Below, one piece after another: positions 58,257 to 64,000 of a DNA stretch of 64,000 bases; positions within the stretch are counted from its first letter, which is position 1, and each line of letters begins with the position of its first letter. This DNA is from Nocardioides astragali (GTDB lineage: Bacteria > Actinomycetota > Actinomycetes > Propionibacteriales > Nocardioidaceae), in assembly GCF_024436375.1 (NCBI RefSeq), contig NZ_JAFMZM010000006.1, forward strand, positions 412,510 to 476,509, read 5' to 3'. The position numbers and the translations under genes are program-made. The notes below the pieces were generated by a model. It saw nothing but the letters and a program-made list of their open reading frames with translations. It had not been told where the DNA came from and searched no databases.

Positions 58257-58762
58257 GCGAAGCCAAGGTGACCTCCGACGAACCAAGGATCGACCGGGCG
58301 CAGTTCGGCCTGGCCGTCGTGCTGGCGCTGGTCGGCCTCTACACGATCGTCGACGCACGCGGGCTCAACGTCGGCTTCGGTGACCCGATCGGGCCACGCG
58401 TCTTCCCCTACGTCATCGGCACCTTCATGGTCGTGCTCGCGGTGCTGCTCGCCGTGGCCACGGCCCGTGGGGACGTGCCCCAGGCCGAGGAGGGGGAGGA
58501 CATCGACCTGACCACCCCGCCCGACTGGCTGACGGTGGGCAAGCTGGTCGGGATCTTGGTGCTCAACCTTCTGCTCGTCAACGTGCTGGGCTGGGCGATC
58601 ACGGGCGCCCTCCTGTTCGCCGGCTGCGCCTGGGCGTTGGGCTCGCGCACGTTGCTGCGCGACCTCCTCGTCGGGGCCGTGATGGCGGTCGCCAGCTGGT
58701 ACTTCTTCTACTCCGGCCTCGGCGTGCCACTCTCGCCGGGCATCCTCGACGGGATCCTGTGA
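58253..58762 (+). CDS. Tripartite tricarboxylate transporter small permease (TctB-like)
   Basis: 169 residues with about four transmembrane helices, the first from GLAVVLALVGLYTIVDARG and another at VGILVLNLLLVNVLGWAITGALL. Size and order match TctB subunits. The GTG at 58253 overlaps the tctC stop. Confidence 0.88.
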   Translation: MSEAKVTSDEPRIDRAQFGLAVVLALVGLYTIVDARGLNVGFGDPIGPRVFPYVIGTFMVVLAVLLAVATARGDVPQAEEGEDIDLTTPPDWLTVGKLVGILVLNLLLVNVLGWAITGALLFAGCAWALGSRTLLRDLLVGAVMAVASWYFFYSGLGVPLSPGILDGIL

Positions 58763-58769
58763 GGCCGCG

Positions 58770-60305
58770 ATGGACACCCTGAACCTTCTCCTCGACGGCT
58801 TCGCCGGCGCCCTGACGCTCGAGAACCTCCTCTATGCCGCGATTGGCGTCCTGCTCGGCACCTTCGTCGGGGTGCTTCCGGGCATCGGCCCTGCGATGGC
58901 CCTGGCGCTCCTGCTCCCGGTCACCTACGGCCTCGACGCCACGCAGGCGCTGATCATGTTCGCCGGCATCTACTACGGCGGGATGTACGGCGGCTCGACG
59001 ACCTCGATCCTGCTCAACACGCCTGGTGAGTCCGCCTCGGTGATGACGGCGATCGAGGGCAACAAGATGGCGAAGAAGGGCCGGGCCGCGCAGGCGCTGG
59101 CGACCGCGGCGATCGGGTCCTTCATCGCCGGCACCATCGGCACACTGCTGGTGGCCTTCTTCACGCCGACGATCGCGACGTGGGCGGTCGAGATCGGCGC
59201 GCCGACCTACTTCGCGATCATGCTGCTGGCGATGGTGCTGGTCAGCAGCGTGCTGGGCGCCTCCAGGCTGCGCGGCTTCATCGCGCTCGCGATCGGGCTG
59301 ACGATCGGCCTCGTCGGGCTCGACGCCTCCACGGCGCAGGCGCGGCTGACGGGCGGCTCGCTGGAGCTGGCCGACGGCATCGACATCGTGGTGGTCGCCG
59401 TCGGCGTCTTCGCGATCGGCGAGGCGTTGTGGACCGCTGCCCACCTGCGCCGCAGGCCGATCGACGTGATCCCCGTCGGCCGCCCCTTCATGGGCCGCGA
59501 CGACTGGCGCCGGTCCTGGGCGCCCTGGCTGCGCGGCACCGCGCTGGGCTTCCCGTTCGGTGCCCTGCCCGCAGGTGGTGCGGAGACGCCGACCTTCCTG
59601 TCCTACATCACGGAGCGCAAGCTCGCCGCCCGCCGCGGCGGGTCCAACGAGTTCGGTGAAGGTGCCATCGAGGGGGTCGCCGGTCCGGAGGCCGCCAACA
59701 ACGCCAGCGCCGCCGGCATGTTCGTTCCCCTGCTGGCCCTCGGCCTGCCGGTCACCGCGACGGCATCGATCCTGCTGGCGGCCATGCAGAAGTACGGCAT
59801 CGTGCCCGGGCCGACCCTGATGACTGACCAGCCCGACCTGATCTGGACCCTGCTGGCCAGCCTCCTGATCGGTAACACCCTGCTGCTGGTGATCAACCTG
59901 CCGCTCGCCCCGGTCTGGGCCAAGCTGCTGCGTGTCCCGCGGCCCCAGCTCTACGCGGGGATCCTCTTCTTCGCCTGCCTCGGCGCCTACAGCGTCGGCC
60001 AGAGCTCGTTCGACCTGCTTTTGCTGCTGGTCTTCGGATGCTTGGGCTTCGCGATCCGGCGCTTCGGGATCCCGGTGCTGCCGCTGATCTTGGGCGTGAT
60101 CCTCGGGCCGCTCATGGAGGTCAAGATGCGCGAGGCGCTCGACCTGTCCGGCGGCGCTGTCAGCGGGCTGTTCAACGAGCCGCTGGCGATCTTCGTCTAC
60201 GTCCTCGTCGTCCTGGCCGTGGTCGTGCCCCCGCTCATCGCGCGCTACCGCCCACCCGCACTGCTCGAGCACCACGACCAGCACCACGACGAGGAGGTCT
60301 CCTGA
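58770..60305 (+). CDS. Tripartite tricarboxylate transporter large permease (TctA-like)
   Basis: 511 residues with about 12 transmembrane helices. GVLLGTFVGVLPGIGPAMALALLLPVTYGL near the N-terminus and YYGGMYGGSTTSILLNTPGE are the TctA hallmark regions; GFPFGALPAGGAETPTFLSY repeats the conserved pattern in the second half. Forms the secondary transport channel with TctB; substrate probably a di- or tricarboxylate. The stop overlaps uspA. Confidence 0.92.
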   Translation: MDTLNLLLDGFAGALTLENLLYAAIGVLLGTFVGVLPGIGPAMALALLLPVTYGLDATQALIMFAGIYYGGMYGGSTTSILLNTPGESASVMTAIEGNKMAKKGRAAQALATAAIGSFIAGTIGTLLVAFFTPTIATWAVEIGAPTYFAIMLLAMVLVSSVLGASRLRGFIALAIGLTIGLVGLDASTAQARLTGGSLELADGIDIVVVAVGVFAIGEALWTAAHLRRRPIDVIPVGRPFMGRDDWRRSWAPWLRGTALGFPFGALPAGGAETPTFLSYITERKLAARRGGSNEFGEGAIEGVAGPEAANNASAAGMFVPLLALGLPVTATASILLAAMQKYGIVPGPTLMTDQPDLIWTLLASLLIGNTLLLVINLPLAPVWAKLLRVPRPQLYAGILFFACLGAYSVGQSSFDLLLLLVFGCLGFAIRRFGIPVLPLILGVILGPLMEVKMREALDLSGGAVSGLFNEPLAIFVYVLVVLAVVVPPLIARYRPPALLEHHDQHHDEEVS

Positions 60306-60694
60306 TGGCCATCGTGATCGGCTTCATCCCCGACAAGTACGGCGAGGCCGCGTTGGCCCACGGCCTGGAGGAGGCGGCTCGGCGCCAGACCGGCGTCGTG
60401 GTCGTGAACACCACCAAGGGCGACGCGCTCGTCGACAACCGTTACCTCGGCGCCGAGGGCAAGGTGACGCTCGAGCAACGGCTGGCCGACAGCGGGGTCG
60501 AGCACGAGATCCGGCAGACCATGGGTGGTGACGTCGCCGACGAGATCCTCGCGATCGCCAAGGACGTCGCCGCCGACGCGATCGTGATCGGCATCCGGCA
60601 CCGCAGCCCCGTCGGCAAGCTGATCATGGGCAGCGTCGCCCAGCGGGTCATCATCGACGCGACCTGCCCGGTGATCGCGGTCAAGCCCGCCTGA
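60305..60694 (+). CDS. UspA-type universal stress protein linked to the TctCBA transporter
   Basis: 129 residues. Single USP domain: MAIVIGFIPDKYGEAALAH at the start and GIRHRSPVGKLIMGSVAQRVI near the end fit the ATP-binding G-x2-G-x9-G(S/T) loop (here GKLIMGS variant). Translation is coupled to tctA (TGATG). Its position resembles TeaD with the TeaABC TRAP transporter in Halomonas, where a Usp protein modulates uptake; the same role is an inference. Confidence 0.88.
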   Translation: MAIVIGFIPDKYGEAALAHGLEEAARRQTGVVVVNTTKGDALVDNRYLGAEGKVTLEQRLADSGVEHEIRQTMGGDVADEILAIAKDVAADAIVIGIRHRSPVGKLIMGSVAQRVIIDATCPVIAVKPA

Positions 60695-60717
60695 GCAGGC
60701 CCCAGCTCAGAGGCGGG
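60686..60717. terminator. Bidirectional hairpin over both stops of uspA and the DUF885 gene
   Basis: CCCGCCT (60686-60692) pairs with AGGCGGG (60711-60717) and GAGC (60693-60696) with GCTC (60705-60708), leaving a 2-nt bulge and an 8-nt loop. The uspA TGA (60692-60694) and the convergent DUF885 TCA (60707-60709) both lie in the arms. No U tract. Confidence 0.65.
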
Positions 60718-62395
60718 ACAGCGCTGCCTGCAGCGGGTCGAGGCCGAGCGAGCCGAGGTCGAGCGCCGCTCGGTGGAAGGCCTTGAGGTCGAAGTCGTCG
60801 CCCTGCCGATCCTGCACCCGCGCGCGGGCGTCGAGCCAGATCCGCTCGCCGACCTTGTATGACGGCGCCTGGCCGGGGAGGCCGAGGTAGCGCTTGACCT
60901 CGAACTGGATGAACTCGTCGTCCATCCGGCAGTGCAGTCGCATGAACTCCAGGCCCAGCTCCGGGGTCCACGTCTCGCCGGGGTGGAAGGCGGTCCCGCC
61001 GGGACCCAGGCGGTTGTCCTCGGGGATCTCGAGCTCGAGGTGCATGCCGATGTCGACGATGACCCGGGTCGCGCGCAGCGACTGGCCGTCGAGCATGCCG
61101 AGCAGGTCGGCCGGGTCGTCGAGGAAGCCGAGCTCCTCCATCAGCCGCTCGGCGTAGAGGGCCCAGCCCTCGCCGTGTCCGCTGCACCAGCACATCAGCC
61201 GCTGCCAGCGGTTGAGGGTGTCGCTGCGATAGGCGGTCTGCGCGACCTGGAGGTGGTGGCCCGGCACGCCCTCGTGGAAGACGGTCGTGACCTCGCGCCA
61301 CGGGTGGAAGTCGTCGATGCCGTCGGGCACCGACCACCACATCCGGCCCGGACGCTCGAAGTCCTCCGACGGCCCGGTGTAGTAGATGCCACCGTCGTTG
61401 GTCGGGGCGAGCATGCACTCGATGCGCCGGATCGGGTCGGGGATGTCGAAGTGCACGTCGGCCATCGCGTCGAGGGTCTCGTCGGCCAGCTGCTGCATCC
61501 AGTCGCGGAAGGCCTCACGCCCGTGCACGACCCGGGCGGGGTCGGCATCGAGGTGCGCGACCGCACCGTCGACATCGGCTCCGGGGAGGATCCGGTCGGC
61601 AGTCGCGGTCATCAGGTCGGAGAGGCGCTGCAGCTCGGCCCAGCCCCAGGCGTAGGTCTCGTCGAGATCGACCTCGGCGCCGAGGAAGTAACGGCTGGCC
61701 AGGGCGTAGACGTCGCGGCCGACTCCCTGGCGCTCCTTTCCCTGCGGCTCCAGCTCGTCGCTGAGGAACAGCCCGAACGACGCGGTGGCCGCGCTGGCCG
61801 CGCCGGCCAGGGCACGCAGCTCGGTGCGGTCGCCGCCCTCGAGCCGGTCGGCCAGGCCGAGGAAGAAGTCGCCCGCGTCGCCCGTCTGCCCGGTCCAGCG
61901 GCGTACCTGCTCGGCGACCTCGGCGTACTGGCGGGCGGCCACCACGTTGCCCTTGCGGGCCTCGTCGGACAGCGTCACGCGCAGGCCCTCGAGCGCAGCG
62001 GGTACGGCGGCGAGCCGGGACGCGATGGCGGCCACGGCTCTCTCGCCCTCAGTCGGCATCAGGTCGAAGACGCCGCGGATCTCGTGCAGCGGGCTCCACA
62101 GCACCGACATGCGCGACCGGTTGACCCCGGCGTCCTCCAGCTCGATCTCGAGGCGGGTGCGCTCGAGGAAGGCGTCCTTTGCCGCGGCCTCGCGATCGTC
62201 GACCGGGATGGCGGCTTCGACGGCGGCGACGACCGACCGGTTGAGCGCCTCGCGGGCGTCGAAGCCGGCGGGGGAGTAGTCGGTCATCTCGTGCTCGTGG
62301 CCCGCCACGCCGATGTTGGTGGCGGTCAGCGGGTCGAGCGCGCAGTAGTCGTCGACGTAGGCGTTGCAGAGGGCATCGATCGTCCGTTCGGTCAC
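60707..62395 (-). CDS. DUF885-family protein, probable metallopeptidase-like
   Basis: 562 residues. VFHEGVPGHHLQ matches the HExxPGH motif of DUF885, thought to be metal-dependent peptidase relatives. Other blocks are MWWSVPDGIDDFHPW, SGHGEGWALYAERLM and RVIVDIGMHL. No signal peptide. The GTG at 62395 is chosen because TAGGGT (62408 down to 62403) lies seven bases upstream (leaderless). Substrate unknown; oligopeptide or other amidohydrolysis is inferred. Confidence 0.85.
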   Translation of the reverse strand: MTERTIDALCNAYVDDYCALDPLTATNIGVAGHEHEMTDYSPAGFDAREALNRSVVAAVEAAIPVDDREAAAKDAFLERTRLEIELEDAGVNRSRMSVLWSPLHEIRGVFDLMPTEGERAVAAIASRLAAVPAALEGLRVTLSDEARKGNVVAARQYAEVAEQVRRWTGQTGDAGDFFLGLADRLEGGDRTELRALAGAASAATASFGLFLSDELEPQGKERQGVGRDVYALASRYFLGAEVDLDETYAWGWAELQRLSDLMTATADRILPGADVDGAVAHLDADPARVVHGREAFRDWMQQLADETLDAMADVHFDIPDPIRRIECMLAPTNDGGIYYTGPSEDFERPGRMWWSVPDGIDDFHPWREVTTVFHEGVPGHHLQVAQTAYRSDTLNRWQRLMCWCSGHGEGWALYAERLMEELGFLDDPADLLGMLDGQSLRATRVIVDIGMHLELEIPEDNRLGPGGTAFHPGETWTPELGLEFMRLHCRMDDEFIQFEVKRYLGLPGQAPSYKVGERIWLDARARVQDRQGDDFDLKAFHRAALDLGSLGLDPLQAALSRL

Positions 62396-62456
62396 GGGCG
62401 CGACCCTAGCCCGTGGCCGCCTACGGCCAAGGCCGCGACAGTGGCGCGCGCCGCCG

Positions 62457-63461
62457 CTAGGTCCGTCCGGGGACGCCACTGACGCCGACGGGGCACTTCT
62501 CGTGGCACGCGCGAGGCGAGCCGGTCCAGCCGCGGAGGCGAAGGACGGTCGTCACCACCTGCGCGAGGCGGCACGGCTCCATGACCTGCGCCCACCCGGG
62601 TCGGAGCGTGAGGTGGTCCTCGAGGGTGGCGTCGAGGTCGCGTTGGAGGTCGGCCCACCGATCCACGGTGTCGCGGTGGCCGAAGGCGCCGTCGAGCTCG
62701 ACCAGCGTCCGCTGTGCGCAGTAGCGGATGTCGCGGTGCACGATGCCGCTCGACGTGTCATGGCGGAGCTGGCGCGCCCCTTCTGGCAGTCCGTGCGCCC
62801 GTTCGACGTCGCGCAGGTAGCGCTGCTCCAGGACCGAGCGGGTCCCTGCCTGCACATCGGCCAGCACCTCGCCCAGCATCGCGCGGCGCGGGAGCCTCGG
62901 CAGCTGCCCGATCACGTCGAGCAGACGGCTCGCGGTCGTGAGGCCCTGGTGGACCGCATCGGACAGCAACGCGATGGCGTCGGCCTCGCCACGCTCGCTT
63001 GCCGCCTTCAGGAGGGCGTAGTCGAACACCGCTCGGGGAGGTCGACGGTTGGCCTGCACCCACTTCTCACGGTCGGCCACCCTCTCGATGGTGACGCCCG
63101 ACGGCGGAACGATCCGGCGGTGCCGGTCGACCAGGAGGTGGATCGGTCCGTCCTGCGGAATCGAAGAAGGGCGGTCCCTCGTCATCCCGTGGGCGTCCAG
63201 CGCGGACTCCCGGTGCAGGGCAGCCGGTGCGCAAGCCAGCACGGCGGCCCACTCGCGCTGGCGGCGGGTCGGCCTGCCGGAGTGGTTGACGTAGACGCAT
63301 GGATGGATCGTCACGAGCTCGCGCCGGCCGAGCATGCGGCGCAGGTCGTTGCGCGATGCGCCGATGGCCACCAGCTGGCTCCGCCCCACGACCCCGTCCT
63401 GTTCGCGCAACAGGCGCGCGAGGGCCGTGGTGTCGAGGTCGCTCGGCGCGCGTCTGGGCAT
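62457..63461 (-). CDS. AbiEi-like HTH plus DUF559-like nuclease-fold protein
   Basis: 334 residues. The N-terminal winged HTH LAEVLLREQDGVVGRSQL-like region (LARLLREQDGVVGRSQLVAIG) and RRELVTIHPCVYVNHSG match the AbiEi antitoxin-like domain. The C-terminal half has DIRYCAQRTLVELDGAFGHRD, a weak match to the DUF559/Vsr-type PD-(D/E)xK pattern. Such orphan proteins are numerous in Nocardioides-like genomes. No toxin partner gene is adjacent, so toxin-antitoxin activity is unsupported. Confidence 0.65.
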   Translation of the reverse strand: MPRRAPSDLDTTALARLLREQDGVVGRSQLVAIGASRNDLRRMLGRRELVTIHPCVYVNHSGRPTRRQREWAAVLACAPAALHRESALDAHGMTRDRPSSIPQDGPIHLLVDRHRRIVPPSGVTIERVADREKWVQANRRPPRAVFDYALLKAASERGEADAIALLSDAVHQGLTTASRLLDVIGQLPRLPRRAMLGEVLADVQAGTRSVLEQRYLRDVERAHGLPEGARQLRHDTSSGIVHRDIRYCAQRTLVELDGAFGHRDTVDRWADLQRDLDATLEDHLTLRPGWAQVMEPCRLAQVVTTVLRLRGWTGSPRACHEKCPVGVSGVPGRT

Positions 63462-63529
63462 GCGACGACTTTGGCTCGGGGACGACGGTCGCCGCGACCC
63501 GTCGGGGACGATCTGTGGACGACGCTGAC

Positions 63530-63578
63530 CGACAGTGGAGTCGAGGACCGCTAGGTCAGGCTCAGGGCTCCACTGTCG
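63530..63578 (-). terminator. Hairpin downstream of accE
   Basis: CGACAGTGGAG (63530-63540) pairs with CTCCACTGTCG (63568-63578); the loop contains a smaller GACC/GGTC hairpin (63546-63557). It begins 15 bases past the accE stop on the minus strand. No U tract. The rest of the 132-bp gap to the AbiEi-like gene holds nothing recognised. Confidence 0.55.
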
Positions 63579-63593
63579 TCAACTGGTCGGGCT

Positions 63594-63815
63594 TCAGCGA
63601 GGCAGGCCGCTGGCGCGCCAGGCCCCGTCGCCGTGGCGGTGCGTACGGCGTACGCCGCGGGCCGGGTTGCTCCAGGCCGGGCGGGGTCGCTTCGGTGGCT
63701 CGCCGGCGGCCGCGCCCAGGGCCGAGAAGACCGCCACCAGGGCGGCGACCTCCTCGGGGGTGGCGTCGGGGTTGATGACCTTGAGGATCGGGGTCTGCTC
63801 GGTCACGTCGGCCAT
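63594..63815 (-). CDS. accE: Acyl-CoA carboxylase epsilon subunit
   Basis: 73 residues. PILKVINPDATPEEVAALVAVFSAL at about 9-33 is the epsilon-subunit helical core, followed by a Pro/Arg tail with SNPARGVRRTHRHGDGAWRASGLPR. Small actinobacterial subunit that binds the beta subunit and raises acetyl-/propionyl-CoA carboxylase activity. Its ATG at 63815 overlaps the beta stop by one base (TGATG). Confidence 0.9.
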   Translation of the reverse strand: MADVTEQTPILKVINPDATPEEVAALVAVFSALGAAAGEPPKRPRPAWSNPARGVRRTHRHGDGAWRASGLPR

Positions 63816-64000
63816 CAGAGGGGGATGTTCCCGTGCTTCTTGGGCGGCAGGGTCTCGCGCTTGGAGCGCAGCAGCCGCAGCGAGCGGATGACCTCGACGC
63901 GGGTCTCGTGCGGGGTGATGACGGCGTCGACGTAGCCCCGCTCGGCGGCGATGTAGGGGTTGGCCAGCGTGGTCTCGTACTCGTCGATCAGCTCGGCCCG
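63815..64000 (-). CDS. Acyl-CoA carboxylase beta subunit, C-terminal end only
   Basis: 61 residues of the C-terminus; the gene continues right of the window. ANPYIAAERGYVDAVITPHETR followed by KRETLPPKKHGNIPL is the conserved end of AccD-type carboxyltransferases. Works with the alpha subunit at 41.8-43.6 kb and AccE. Confidence 0.9.
   Translation of the reverse strand, partial: RAELIDEYETTLANPYIAAERGYVDAVITPHETRVEVIRSLRLLRSKRETLPPKKHGNIPL

Noticed and set aside
62457..63461. AbiEi-type toxin-antitoxin or phage-defence module
   Set aside because: Only the antitoxin-like HTH protein is present, with no AbiEii-type nucleotidyltransferase toxin nearby.

Overview
The window is a contiguous piece of a very GC-rich actinobacterial chromosome. 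Gene content points to Propionibacteriales, probably Nocardioides or a close relative; that genus is an inference from overall flavour, not from a marker gene. Supporting signs are dense genes on both strands, many GTG starts, many 1-4 nt start/stop overlaps, an actinobacterial acyl-CoA carboxylase (biotin-carrying alpha, beta, small epsilon), a cysteine-deficient LpdA-type flavoprotein, an IdeR/DtxR-type iron box, and many -10 hexamers lying 6-7 nt before a start codon, which suggests leaderless mRNAs. No rRNA, tRNA, CRISPR array, insertion sequence or prophage was seen. No gap between genes exceeds 300 bases.

Layout. 1-5.4 kb: nucleoside uptake and salvage (partial ABC ATPase, BMP lipoprotein, cytidine deaminase, thymidine phosphorylase, MaoC-like hydratase, adenosine deaminase). 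5.4-8.6 kb: a C39-like cysteine peptidase candidate overlapping a uridine-kinase-like gene, a membrane-anchored binding-domain/VWA protein, then a stretch with three inverted repeats. 8.6-12.6 kb: two aldehyde dehydrogenase genes (one lacks the catalytic half), deoC, a membrane protein. 12.6-18.8 kb: a large secreted protein with 14 Cys-pair motifs, a TetR/oxidoreductase pair with two perfect operators, a YidC paralogue, a beta-helix protein. 18.8-23.5 kb: phosphohexomutase with a translationally coupled TetR, a membrane protein with two operators, VOC, MOSC and Tpx proteins. 23.5-29.5 kb: DUF2252, a MerR/aldo-keto reductase unit, a uronate-dehydrogenase-like gene, purine nucleoside phosphorylase, a secreted propeller-like protein. 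29.5-35.9 kb: gamma-glutamylcyclotransferase-like protein, dihydrolipoyl dehydrogenase plus LpdA paralogue, SpoIID-like and SGNH proteins. 35.9-43.6 kb: pyruvate carboxylase, TetR/flavoprotein unit, acyl-CoA carboxylase alpha. 43.7-49.9 kb: an apparently iron-regulated four-gene operon. 50-56.6 kb: acyl-CoA dehydrogenase, two-component system, ABC-2 exporter, two small membrane proteins. 56.6-64 kb: Maf, a TctCBA transporter with UspA, a DUF885 protein, an AbiEi-like protein, and the start of the accE/accD locus.

How it fits together. The nucleoside genes (BMP/ABC import, Cdd, DeoA, Add, PunA, DeoC, phosphopentose/hexose mutase) form a scattered salvage pathway from imported nucleosides to bases and central carbon. 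Their co-occurrence with LpdA, Maf, AccA and AccE/AccD resembles, from memory, the M. tuberculosis Rv3280-Rv3315 neighbourhood, so the backbone is probably ancient and the other genes are insertions.

The most unusual unit is the iron operon. A ferric-type ABC importer behind a 17/19 IdeR-like box is translationally coupled to an 847-residue protein that joins an adenylation domain, a phosphopantetheine carrier domain and a multi-pass acyltransferase-3 domain. It looks like a single-chain counterpart of DltA-DltC-DltB chemistry and is the best candidate here for an undescribed system.
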